Positions 29,101 through 39,878 of a stretch of DNA of 64,000 nucleotides are shown one piece after another. Both the position numbers and the translations under genes were made by a program. This DNA comes from Calliopsis andreniformis. Its lineage: Eukaryota; Arthropoda; Insecta; Hymenoptera; Andrenidae. The notes under the pieces were generated by a model. The model was given only the letters and a program-made list of their open reading frames with translations. It had not been told where the DNA came from and did not search any database. How positions within the stretch are numbered: the stretch's first letter is position 1; every line of letters begins with the position of its first letter. Where the stretch lies: positions 25,022,001 to 25,086,000 of the forward strand of contig NC_135064.1 in NCBI RefSeq assembly GCF_051401765.1, in the 5' to 3' direction.

Positions 29101-30256
29101 GATCTCGACGCGAGATAGGGCTTGATAAAAAGCAGCCACGGCTCTCTAGCCTCGTAGGGTACAAAAGGGGACGACGATGTGGCGTAGCGAAATCAAAAAG
29201 ACCGTTTACGCTTGAGGAAAATCTAAGGGCCATGTGGCTAGGGGTTAAACGCTGCTGCAGGCGCGTGACGCAATAATGGATTTTCCGAGCGGCCAAGTGG
29301 GACGAGATGAAAGGAGCATCGGTGTCACTTTGTAAAAACGTGTACGTGAAATTATTACACGCGGAAAACAGTTCTCGGGCGTGAGAAGTAAAGCGTGATT
29401 CGTGAGAAATGCAGCCTCCAGGTCGTGCAGATTGTACAACTTCCTTGAGGTACAGATGCTTTTTTTAGCGGCGCTATTTATGGACGGAAACTTGACAAAG
29501 AATATAGGTCAACTTGCTTTCGTGGAAGATCCTTTTGAGAGAAGGAACACTAGCCGCTTGTTGAATTCAGCTTTGGATTCTATGATGCAGTGGAGTTGTT
29601 AAAATCTTGTCACTCTGTGGACATTGGTTCAAGTGATTTTGTCTCGGGGAGAATAAATTTGAAGTACATATCAGATGATTGTCAAAGCTTCTATCAGTCT
29701 AATGTATTTTTTCGTTCAGGGGGAAATTTATACAGTGACTTTCGAAGTGATTCGATATTTACTATTTGAATAGATGAATTTTATCCATGTTTAAATATTT
29801 GATCGTATAAGCCACTTTACTGGACCAACTCAATCTACGATAAAAAATAAAAACGCTGTGATTAAAGGAATAAATATGAACGTCATCTAGGTGCATAAAA
29901 ATTTCGATCGGAATCACTCAGTTGTCGATTTTCTAGTGGAATTTTCGACACGGGTAATGTCATGGAAATTCACAAACAGCAAAGAGCTATTTAAAACCAT
30001 GCAAGCGACACAGTAAAACGAAACGAGCTTCTGAAGCTCGGCGCGTCGAATATCAAAAGCGTCAGCGTGCTAATCTGACAGCATCGTCATGCCAACCAAC
30101 AGCAAGATATACCCGCGTGCACCTGTTAATCGGATTTAACTTGAGTCATAAACGTAGTTCGCGTGAAATATGACAGTATCGACGAGTGGAAATGTTTCGT
30201 GTTCCAGAATCAGTAGTTATCTATTTCACATTCGTGAATTCGTACTACAGAAAAAG
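20157..30256. other. Non-coding DNA, no gene recognised
   Basis: Positions 21300-21680, 23760-24010 and 25850-26110 are AT-rich. Positions 22070-22700 are CpG-rich and open on both strands (124 and 103 codons), without a domain. No supported gene, RNA or transposon was found. Confidence 0.6.
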
Positions 30257-30699
30257 TCAGTCGCGACTGCGATAGACGACGACGACGTTCGTCGTCGAAA
30301 CTGGAAAAATTAATTTTACCAGCCCCTGAGTCGTTGCCCACTGCTGGGTCGTTCCGCAAACAAATGCGATCGCTCGTATTGTCTGGTTAAAATACTGATA
30401 GTGGTCCTGGCTTGCATTGTTTTCATTCGTTTTCACCACCACTCGGACCATTTTTCGCTCATAGTCGTGCTCTCGAGTGGAAATTGTCAGTATTTTTGCC
30501 CAGTGTTCAACTTTATTTCTTCTAGCGTGAAGAAATGCGTAAAGAGATTTACTGTAACTTTAAACATTCTATTAGTGGAGAGGTTATTGAGATGGAAATC
30601 GAGTGTAATAATATTCTACTAATGTTTAATACATTCATAAATTTCTCACTCTTCAGTTTTTATAATCTGAATTTGTCAAAATCTACATTTGAATCCCAG
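30257..30699 (+). promoter_or_regulatory. Possible transcription start and 5'UTR exon (speculative)
   Basis: An Initiator-like TCAGTC is at 30257-30262 and a strong donor, CCCAG/GTAAGC, has its GT at 30700. A CGTTCG word at +28 from the putative start matches four of six DPE positions. If used, splicing from 30699 to the acceptor at 34010 would supply the missing upstream exon. Comparable donor words occur elsewhere in the upstream region (for example at 31 and 11274), so this is only a candidate. Confidence 0.15.
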
Positions 30700-33600
30700 G
30701 TAAGCTACGCTACCTTGGTATGGTTTTTCTAGTATTATTTTATTATAGATTCTTAGCCACAATAATGTTCAAAATTAATTTTTTTGGTAACTCTTAGAAG
30801 CTCATCATAGGCTCCACCAGTAATCTCCACAAAAAGATTCATTCGAAAATATGAGACTGCATTTCTAAAATCACATGTTCCAACTAAGGTTCGCACCCGA
30901 AGAATGCCTCAGGTTTCATCAGCACCGAAGAAATGCTCTATAAGCATAAACCCTAGAGCCCCCTCACGCTTATCAGAGACGCCTTCGAATCCGAGTGTTA
31001 AATTTCCGAACACGATCCAGACTGTCGCAGACACAGCACCATATCACAAATAAACATAATCAGACAGCAAATCTACAGCTTAGCACCTCCTGTCAGGGAC
31101 ACCTCGCATTACCCGTAATTAACAAGTAAAATGCAACTTCTGCTCAGGGAACCTAACATAACCGCAGCCATCTCGAAGCATATTCCCACCTTTAAAAAAC
31201 TCCACAGCAAGGTCGTCCAGGAAGGCTAGCTCAAGGTTAACCGCGGACTCGGCGTGGCAGGAACGAAGCGCAAATATCCCGTGGCGCCAACCAGGCGCAC
31301 CGATCGGCGTCTCGTTCCTCAGCTCGCGCTGCTCGCGCTGCTCGCGCGCGTTCCTCGACTTGCACCGGTCCTATCAGCGTGAAAATTGCAGCGAGTCTGA
31401 AAATACCTTGGCGTTTAGACGACCTTTTATCGGCAGCAGCTTGGAATCGGCGCTTAGTACGGACGAGTCCGTTTCCTCGTGCACAGCGCTGATTCCCCGA
31501 GGTTCAGGGCGCTCGTTACGATACCTAAAAGTCGTTTCGCCTCTCGCCAGCAACGCGACGCTATTTGTCGTAATAACTGTACCTATAATCTCGGCGTTTT
31601 ACGCGGCGCGCAAGAAACTGTTTCCCCTTGGCGAAGCGAGCGGAGAACGCTCGGCGATAATTAGCTGGTTGGTCTTGAACGCTTTTTCCGCGACGATGCT
31701 GAGCACACCGTTAGCGGCTCCGATCCTCTCGGGTTAAAGCCAGGCGTACGCTCGGGACGCGGAGCTAGTTAGTGGTACGAACACCTGTTAAAGAAACGAA
31801 CGAGACGGCGGCGTCTTTCGAGCAGCGTTTAGCGTTGCTCGCCAACGGTTATGTCGACGTTTGCGCGACCGAGAATTGCTTCTGGTTGCACCGAGATTAT
31901 CAATTACCTAGGCAACTGGGCCAAATGAATGGTCTTGAAATTCGTTGTGGGATTCCGAAGGAACGGGAACATCTCTGCTCTTACTCTATTTGTTTGTTTA
32001 TTCAGGGGAATGAGGAAATCTTAAGCAGACTTTGCACGGTAAATGATACTATCCGTAGTAGTAAGTACGTACTGGCAGTAATCTTGATTGTAGGATGATA
32101 GTGTCGATGGATTAATATTACTATTGGCATCGATTCCAATTATGTAGTCGATTTGGAAGCTTCTACTCAGCGACAAGCTTACATTCCTTTATATAATAAG
32201 TTTCTAAATATATCTAATTGTTTAGTAACTATAAAGTACGTGCATTTAACTTGGAAAACACAGACTTGCAAAACAGAAACATAAAATCGAGGGAATAAGG
32301 ACCATGCATACATTCTGTCAGTGTTATTGACTCAGTACTTTCGATTCGTCTTGTTTGCTCCTGACTAATCCTCAGAGAACCAAGAATATCGTGTTGATCT
32401 TCGAACAGATTCCACAAATTCGCCTACAAAGGGCCTCTTCCCAACACCTTGCAGTCTGCAAAGCGATTTCGACTATCTTCGTCGGCGCGTATGTAATTTA
32501 CTCTCGGAAGGATACGTCGAGCAGTCCATCGTTGAGTGGCGCGGGACACGCGAGTCTACTTCCCTTGTTTGAATTCGAAATCGAGCGCGGCGCGGCGCGC
32601 GGCTTTTCCGCCTCGATCGATGCGTTGATACCGCATTCCAAAACCTCTGCCGTCGTCGAATACATATTGATCCACTAGATCGTCGAGAGCGATCGGTGGA
32701 AACGCTGGAGAGAGGAACTCTAGATTGGAGTGCACGAGTGCCGATCGAGAGGGTATTCGTGGACGCTCGAAGATAGGCAAAATCGTGGTGCCCGTTATCG
32801 GATCTAGTGTTTCGCGCTGTTATCTGACTCGGCCACTGAAACTGTCACGGCCGAAATGATCGTTGGCCTAGGCTGGGAGCAATGCTTACACAAGGGCTCT
32901 AGGAAATGGCGTTGCACTTTGTCCCACCTGCCACACCGAAATTTAGAGCTCACCCAAGCCTATGATTAGTTAATCCGTTATTTCTAGCGCTGACTTTATC
33001 GCTCCTGATTGTGGAACATTCGATACACTCGGGTTGTTTGCTTTCGGCTGCGCAACTGCAAATGTATGCTAATTAAAGTTTACTAGTTAGATAGAATTAA
33101 TTGTACACCAGCAATATGCAGTGAAACGAGATCGAATCAGTTCGAGTTGAACCCTCATTTGGACAGTACCATGGCTGTTTTTATTTTCAATTACTAATCA
33201 TTGGAAAATATGGAATTTTGAAGAAAAATAGAAGGGGTACTATAGCGCGAATGATGAGTCGAGTTTCGAACAATTAAACGCGATCGCGTATCAATGGTCA
33301 CACGACAGATTTACCTTTTCGCAAAGGTTAATAGCCACGATATTGCTGGAAATTGAAACGTTATTTTCTGCGAGTTTAACAATTTTCAATCCCCAATACG
33401 TTTCCGATTGATATCCATTATCAATCGAGTATCGAATTTGTAAATTTCATCGTAACAGCCTTGCGAGTACGAAGAATTATCGCGCGATGAAATTCGTGCG
33501 AATTGATCAAACATAGCACGCTACTGACCTCGTTAAATGCTTGCAGTGCTATCTAAATTCCTGCTTATTGTACCTAAAACCAATTCAAAGATAGAATATG

Positions 33601-33981
33601 CTACAATTTGAAAGCATAGCCAGCTCAATGTTAACCCAGACCTACGTCTACATAAGTCACATGTCCTGAAAATTTCTCTCGGTCCTCAACATGAACGACT
33701 TCTCGTTAAAAATACTTTTCTCTAAACACAGTAACATTGACATAAGATAAATGAAACAGCAAGTTCGAAGTGGCTTACCCTGTAGAGCCCCGATAGAGAG
33801 CTCCTCACCCTTTCCTGTCAATAGCCTTTCCTTAACCCCTTCGGGTAAACCGTCTACTCATCATGCTCGATCGAGCGGAAGCCAGTGGCTGTCGTCAAGG
33901 ATAACCCGGATTTAGCTCTACAAGCTTCCACTTCATCCAGCCTTCCCGAATCGATCGGACCGGTTAAGGAGACCACCTGAA
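30700..33981. other. Non-coding DNA upstream of the first coding exon
   Basis: Positions 31200-31850 are CpG-rich and include three tandem copies of GCTCGCGCT (31322-31349, the last slightly altered). A 125-codon frame there begins with TTG rather than ATG and has no domain. Positions 33060-33780 are AT-rich. It is probably part of the 5'UTR intron or upstream regulatory DNA of the Fat-like gene. Confidence 0.5.
31322..31349. repeat. 9-bp CpG-rich triplication
   Basis: GCTCGCGCT occurs twice in tandem, followed by a third copy reading GCTCGCGCG. It is embedded in a CpG-rich block about 2.7 kb before the first coding exon. Confidence 0.7.
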
Positions 33982-34009
33982 CTAACTCGTATTTCTCTGA
34001 TGTTTTCAG
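33982..34009 (+). other. Branch point and 3' splice site before the first coding exon
   Basis: CTAAC at 33982-33986 is followed by a short pyrimidine-rich stretch and CAG at 34007-34009. The spacing of about 24 nt is normal for insect introns. This defines the exon holding the start codon and implies a spliced 5'UTR. Confidence 0.7.
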
Positions 34010-34126
34010 GCGGCGGTTCTCGGCGGGGACCGAGGACGGTCAGGCCAAGGATCGGCGTCCCCTCGACTTGCCGGGGCAACGACGGATTCACCTCGCAAAA
34101 ACCGCTGACGATGAGCTAGCGACACG
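34010..34126 (+). other. kug: 5'UTR part of the first coding exon of the Fat-like cadherin gene
   Basis: This 117-nt, GC-rich leader lies between a good 3' splice site and the start codon. The acceptor reads ttctctgatgttttcag with the AG at 34008-34009. A textbook branch point (CTAAC, 33982-33986) sits about 24 nt before it. At least one upstream non-coding exon must therefore exist, either in this window or before it. An in-frame TGA at 34112-34114 shows that the reading frame does not extend upstream of the ATG at 34127. The exon border is inferred from splice consensus only. Confidence 0.7.
34111..34119 (+). promoter_or_regulatory. Two-codon upstream ORF in the leader
   Basis: ATG AGC TAG forms a minimal upstream ORF. 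It stops 7 nt before the main ATG at 34127 and is the only ATG between the acceptor and the main start. It has A at -3, like the main start. Very short uORFs this close to a start are known to lower translation or to require leaky scanning. That role is inference here. Confidence 0.5.
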
Positions 34127-34908
34127 ATGCGGAGGATGAAGCAGCGCGTGCTGCTCGCCTGGCCATGGTTGTGGCTGTGGCTGTTCGCGGCCACAGCGGG
34201 TACCCCGTCTTCCGACACATTCGCGGCGACCACCTTCTCCTCGTCGGACAGCAGCCCTGTCACCAAGTCGTTCTCCCCGACAGCTCCGACCTCCACCTCT
34301 GCCTCCATCACCGAGGACTCTTCCTCCCCGTCAAATCAGGACTTCCGCTTCACCCAGCCGCTCTACAATGTCTCCATCCCGGAGAACTCCATCGGGAAGA
34401 CGTACGTGGTCCCCGAGGAGAGGATGGGCATCAAACTCGCTTCCTCGGACAGCAGCTTCGACATTCGGTTTCGCATAGTGAGCGGGGACCACGATAAGTT
34501 CTTTAAAGCCGAGGATCGCACCGTCGGTGATTTCTGTTTCCTTTTGATTCGGACTCGAACCGGGAACGTGGACGTGTTGAACCGCGAGCGGAAGGATCGC
34601 TACGTGCTCGAAGTGCGCGCCACCGCGAGCAGGGGCGAGGGCAAGCACAGGACGACCATCCTCGAGGCGGACACGACGGTCGTCGTCACGATCCTTGATA
34701 CGAACGATCTGAACCCGCTCTTCTACCCGACCGAGTACGAGACAACCGTAACGGAGGACACGCCCCTGCATCGAACTATACTCAGGGTAATAGCCGAGGA
34801 CGCCGATCTCGGTAGGAACGGCGAGATTTATTACAGCTTCGCTGAGGAGACTGATCAGTTCGCCGTTCACCCGGTCAGTGGGGTAATCACGCTCACCAGG
34901 CCGCTCAG
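34127..34908 (+). CDS. kug: Fat-like giant protocadherin (kugelei/Fat2), first coding exon
   Basis: The exon encodes residues 1-260 and two bases of codon 261. Residues 1-24 form a signal peptide: a basic start (MRRMKQR), then a Leu/Trp core, then Ala-Ala-Thr-Ala before the likely cleavage. A Ser/Thr-rich low-complexity stretch runs to about residue 72. Cadherin repeat 1 begins at FTQPLYNVSIPENS (75-88) and carries IVSGD and the calcium linker DTNDLNPLF (191-199). Repeat 2 begins at 200 with VTEDTPL and DADLGRNGEIYYSF. The order and wording match the N-terminus of FAT1/2/3 and Drosophila Kugelei rather than Fat or Dachsous. The start at 34127 is supported by an in-frame stop at 34112; M4 at 34136 is an alternative start. 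The exon ends at CTCAG/GTAGGT. The family consists of single-pass adhesion proteins that act at cell borders in planar polarity, collective cell migration and tube shaping. The match is by eye. Confidence 0.88.
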
Positions 34909-35524
34909 GTAGGTCGACGTAATAGAATTCTCGTGTTTCGTTTCATGGTCCCCGCGGATGAGAGAAGATCCTGCCCTGGGATAGGCGCTAAATGTTTACA
35001 ACGGAGATCCTCGCTTGGATTTATAGGCAATTGGTCTCCGAGGCGTCGTTTCATTCTTTTCTCGGGTTATCTTGATGTACACGGGGACGCGTTGGTAGTG
35101 TTGTCTTTTTTTTGATGGTCTCTGATTTGTCTTAGCGCCTGACCGACGTCTGGACTTCTTGGCCAGTTTTGGAGAAAACGACATCAGCCATATTTTCGAG
35201 AAATTTTAGTTTTTGGCTTAATTAGAGACTTCAAGGTGGGATTGATGCTTTTGGATAGAAGAAGTTTGTATTTAAGGAACTTTCCTTTTTAAACAAGTGG
35301 CTCATGTCGTTTTGTCTTACAACAACAGGTATAATCTCCTTCCTACGGTCTACTTTTCACTTCAGTCGAATACCTCTTCGTGTTCTTGAGTTTAGATACT
35401 CCAATGTATTTATGCGCTTACTTAGGAGATTAAGAATTTGTCAATAATTGGACACCTTCAAATAATTAAAATTAAATATCATCCACTCTCCAAAACAAAC
35501 ACGATTTCGTATTTCCTCTCTCAG
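34909..35524 (+). other. Intron between the first and second coding exons
   Basis: This 616-bp intron has donor GTAGGT at 34909 and acceptor tttcctctctcag ending at 35524. Splicing joins AG to G, restoring Arg261 and continuing the cadherin frame as CSERAVHELTVLAKDRG. Reading through instead meets TAG immediately after the donor. The AT-rich interior holds no other supported feature. Confidence 0.85.
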
Positions 35525-38238
35525 GTGCTCGGAACGAGCCGTCCACGAGCTGACAGTATTAGCGAAGGACCGCGGCTCAGTGTTCCGCAGCGGAGGCGGC
35601 AGCAGAGCTAGCACAGCGAAAGTGACGATCAAAGTACGACAGGTGAACCTACACGCGCCAGAGATTTACGTACGTCACCTACCAGACATCGTGGAACACT
35701 CGAACGCCGACATCTACGCGATCGTCCAAGTGATCGACAACGACGAGGGCGTTCATGGACAGATCGCGAGCCTGGATATCGTGGGCGGTGACCCAACTGG
35801 CCACTTCAGAGTGCGGCCAGCCGGTAGTTCGCACCCTGGCGAGTACAATATCGAAGTTTTGCACTTATTGGACCGAGAGACAGCCACCCAAGGTTATAAT
35901 TTAACCTTGCGTGCAATGGACCGCGGAGTGCCGCAGCGATTCAGCTACAAATTCGTCCCTGTCCACCTGGCAGACCTGAACGACAACGCGCCAGTGTTCA
36001 GCCGCGAGATCTACGAGGTGAAGGTTCCTGAGACAGCTCCCATCAACACTCCAGTGATAAGACTGAAGGTGACGGACGCGGATGAAGGGAAGAACGCGCT
36101 GGTATTCCTGGAGATCGTGGGCGGCAACGAAGGCGGAGAATTCTACGTGAACGCGGAGACTGGAATGCTGTACACCGCCGTGAACCTGGACGCTGAGAAG
36201 AAGGCATTTTACACGCTGACAGTGTCCGCCATTGACCAAGGAAACGCGGGGACGAGGAAGCAGTCGTCGGCCAAGGTGAAGATCAACGTGGTCGACACGA
36301 ACGACAATGACCCGACTTTCGAGCAGTCGGAAATGGAAGTGACGATCGATGAGAATGAACCAGCTGGCACCTTAGTGGTTAAGGTCACCGCGAAGGACCG
36401 TGACTCTGGCGAGAATGCTTACATCTCCTACAGCATCGATAACATCCAGAAGGTCCCGTTCGAAATCGACCATTTTTCCGGGATCGTCAGGACCAAGCAG
36501 GTGCTCGACTACGAGACCATGAAGAGAGACTACCTGCTGCACGTGCGGGTCAGCGACTGGGGGCTGCCTTACCGACGACAGGCGGAGATGCAGCTGCGCG
36601 TGAAAGTGCGGGACGTGAACGATAACAGGCCGCAGTTCGAGAGGATCGATTGCACAGGCCACGTGCCGCGATACGTGCCCATCGGCTCAGAAATTATCAC
36701 GGTGTCTGCCATCGACTTCGACGCCGGTAACATTATCAGCTATCGCATAGTCTCGGGCAACGAGGATGGCTGCTTCGCCCTGGACTCCGCCAGCGGTGTC
36801 TTGTCCGTCGCCTGTGATCTCTCCGATGTCAAGGTCACCGAGAGGATAGTAAACGTCACAGCCACGGACGGTACGCACTTCGCGGACGTGAACCCCGTGC
36901 ACATGCACCTGGTGAACGCTAAGAGGAACCTAGTTTCCCAAGGAAGGATCCTATCCGACCAAAGCGGAACCTTCGAGTGTCGGGACACAGGGGTAGCTCG
37001 AAGATTAACCGAAGCCATCGCAGCAGCAGAGAGGAACAACGTGCCATCGAAGGAAGACGATGTTGCTTTGACCCCCAGTCGATACGGCGAAAACGTGCAC
37101 ACGCCAGAGTTCATCGATTTCCCGAGCGAAATCAAGGTCAACGAGTCCGCGAAAGTAGGAACAACCCTGGTCAGAATACGCGCCAGAGACAGGGACCTAG
37201 ACTACAACGGGAAGCTAGTTTTCTGCATCTCCAGCGGCGATCGCGACTCCGTCTTCGGCATCGACCCCGACACAGGCGACCTGAACGTGATAGGCTATTT
37301 GGATCGCGAGAGGGAGAGCGAGTACTTCTTAAACATCAGTGTCTATGACTTAGGGAAGCCTCAGAAGTCCTCCTCGAAGATGCTGCCAGTGACGATTCTA
37401 GACGTGAACGACAACGCTCCGAAATTCGAGAAGTCCCTGGCGAGCTTCAGGATCTCGGAGACCGCTTTGAATGGCACTAACGTGTGGCGGGCGAACGCGA
37501 CTGACGCGGATCTCGGGGAGAACGCGCGCGTCACTTACTCCCTGGTGACGGAGACCAATGATTTTCGAGTGGATCCAGTGACTGGCGTGCTGAGCGTTTT
37601 CGGCAGATTGGACAGGGAGCGGCAGGAGATCTACGAGCTGAGAATACGGGCGCAAGATAACGGTGGCAAAGGGATGGATATGCCATCGCTGTACTCGGAC
37701 GCTCTGGTTCGAGTCACGGTGGACGACGTGAACGACAACGCGCCTAGCTTCGCGTTGGCCAGCTACACTGTGAAGATCAGAGAGGACGTGCCTATCTGGA
37801 CGGTCGTGGCGGTCGTGGACGCGACAGACCCGGATGAAGGCGCTGGAGGGGACATCGAGTACTTCCTTTCTGATGCAATGGAGAACGAGGGCTTCTTCAA
37901 AGTTGACAAAGTGTCCGGCACGATTAGGACCACGCAGAACTTGGACTTCGAGGAACGTCAGGTGCATACGTTGACGATCGTCGCTAAGGACAGGGGCGAG
38001 CCGTCTCTGACCGCCGAGACGATGGTTATAATCGAAGTGGTCGACGTGAACGAGAATTTGCACCCGCCCGTCTTCGACGATTTTGTCATCTCCGCGAGTG
38101 TGTTCGAGAACCAACCACTGGGCACTCTGGTCACGACTGTTCACGCTAAAGATGCGGATCCTATCGGCGGTGACTCTAGAATTGGATACAGTATTCGGGG
38201 CGGCGATGGCATCGGGATCTTCTCCATTGATGATGAAG
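35525..38238 (+). CDS. kug: Fat-like giant protocadherin, large second coding exon (cadherin repeats 2-10)
   Basis: This exon of 2,714 nt encodes the last base of codon 261, residues 262-1165 and one base of 1166. It continues repeat 2 without loss. Calcium-linker motifs mark the repeat ends: DLNDNAPVF (from 411), DTNDNDPTF (518), DVNDNRPQF (624), DVNDNAPKF (887), DVNDNAPSF (995) and DVNENLHPPVF (1101). Most repeats also carry DxD, LDRE and A-x-D-x-G motifs. A non-cadherin insert follows repeat 6 (about 736-785), including FECRDTGVARRLTEA from 744; this is characteristic of FAT1/2/3-type proteins. Linkers near 302 (VNLHAP) and 786 (HTPEF) lack DxNDN. No frameshift or stop occurs. The exon ends GAAG/GTAAGT within repeat 10. 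The remaining repeats, laminin-G and EGF domains, membrane segment and tail must lie beyond 64000. Confidence 0.93.
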
Positions 38239-39800
38239 GTAAGTCTTTGTATTAGTTTTTGATCCATTTTTGAGAAGCTGCGTTTGGGTGATTTCAGTGC
38301 CTAATCTGGGTGTCCTGAATGGTCTTCCTATTTTATATTTCTTAATGTCTACTATCTGGGAAGTAATATAAGAAGAGTTTAATTGACATAAGAAGATATG
38401 GTACTTAGTTGACATACCCTTGCAATCAGATATATAATAATTTTTTATTCTGTGCATATTAATTTATCTCGTCAATAAATATAACGAAGAAGAATAAGAC
38501 GAGAGTATGGGGTCAGTTTTTTGGGGATTAAACCCTAAAATGCAAACCTGCGAAAATGATTACTTTGAAAGTCATCTCAGCTCGCGTAAATCGATGTTCC
38601 CGTTTCCTCATTGCGATTGAAGTCATTCTGGAAAAGTAGATCACACATTCGTGTCAATCCCTTTTTCTGAAAGGCTTCAAATCTCGACGTCTGGTACTTT
38701 TATTAATTTACCGTCACGAGCTGGGTTACTAGGTCCCCCGTCCATTTTAATAAAGTTGTAGAAGTCTTGTCCTCAAAAATCAATTCGTGCGATTGCGCGA
38801 GTGTGACACTTGAAGTGTCCAAACGTTCTGCAAAAAGAGTTGGCAGTGTTGCTCGATTCTACGAAAAGGTGAATGTTATAATTTGATAAAGGTAGCACAA
38901 ATTAAGTCAGGAGTATGTACTCCTTTCCTAGCACTTTATAGACGAAAAGCTGTGCGGTTCGCGAAAAGTCAGCAATTCGATAACGAAATATCGTTTCGAG
39001 AAAATTGTGTTTCTTCCGCGAGGGGAGCAAAGCGTTCACGATTCTACGAACCTTTCTTTCGATCTCTACTGGAGGCGAATCGAGCGTAACAATAGTTTAA
39101 AATCGTTCAAGCCCGCGGCAACGGGTGCAATTTCTAGAGACGCGTCTTTTTCCCGCTTTGCTTGCTCCTCTCTTTCGTTTCTCCTCCGACCGCTGCTATT
39201 GATCAATCGAAAGAAAGAACAACCAAAGGAAAAAAGGAAAGGGGAAGTGCTCAAAAGATGCGTCCTTTTCTCAGTCGTCAGGCTGGCTCATGAACCAGCC
39301 TGGTGGCATCGGTCCAAAACGAAGTTACAACGTCGCGGCCCGTTAAATACCGACGCAGCGGGTTTAATTGAATTATGGGACTCGCGAGGGGCCCCTTTTT
39401 TCGGGTTCACGTCGCGCATTAAATTTCACCCGCGGTCTCCTTTCACCGCGAAAACGACTCGAGAAATCGTGCGTCATCTCGTTTAATAGTTAATCCAGGA
39501 ACGCGCGACGCATCGTTTGGGGCGATTAAGTACCCGTTACCGTTTCCTGAACCTCGGACCCGTGATACAGCAATTCATGAATCATCGCATTACGCGCACA
39601 AAGTACGCCATTTGATGGAACCCGTCTTCATCCTCGTTTCCCTCGAAAATGTGACCAAGGGGAATTCGATTCCTGGTTTCACTTCGATTCGTCTTCATTT
39701 TAATCCTTTGGCTGCGATGCGTTTCGAATGCAAGCTGATTACCACGCAGTACACCGTTTGTAGCGTCTACCGTCCCTCCAAATTTACACATTTGAAATAT

Positions 39801-39878
39801 TCAAATCTCTGGATTTGAAAATTTTCAAATATTCAAATCTCTGGATTTGAAAATTTTCAAATATTCAAATCCCTAGAT
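39801..39878. repeat. 32-bp AT-rich palindromic tandem repeat, about 2.4 copies
   Basis: Copies start at 39801, 39833 and 39865 (partial, two mismatches). Each full unit contains the perfect 18-bp palindrome ATTTGAAAATTTTCAAAT and a second dyad, CAAATC-n4-GATTTG. The whole array can therefore fold into alternating hairpins. It lies in the long intron. Confidence 0.85.

Noticed and set aside
30258..30297. Palindrome CAGTCGCGACTG and a 9-bp GAC-repeat hairpin
   Set aside because: About fifteen 12-bp palindromes and a few 9-bp hairpins are expected by chance in 64 kb.
34331..34870. 179-codon minus-strand frame over the first coding exon
   Set aside because: It is a shadow of the cadherin frame; the plus strand explains the region fully.
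37398..38267. 289-codon minus-strand frame over the large exon
   Set aside because: It is a shadow frame caused by GC-rich codon use in the cadherin exon.
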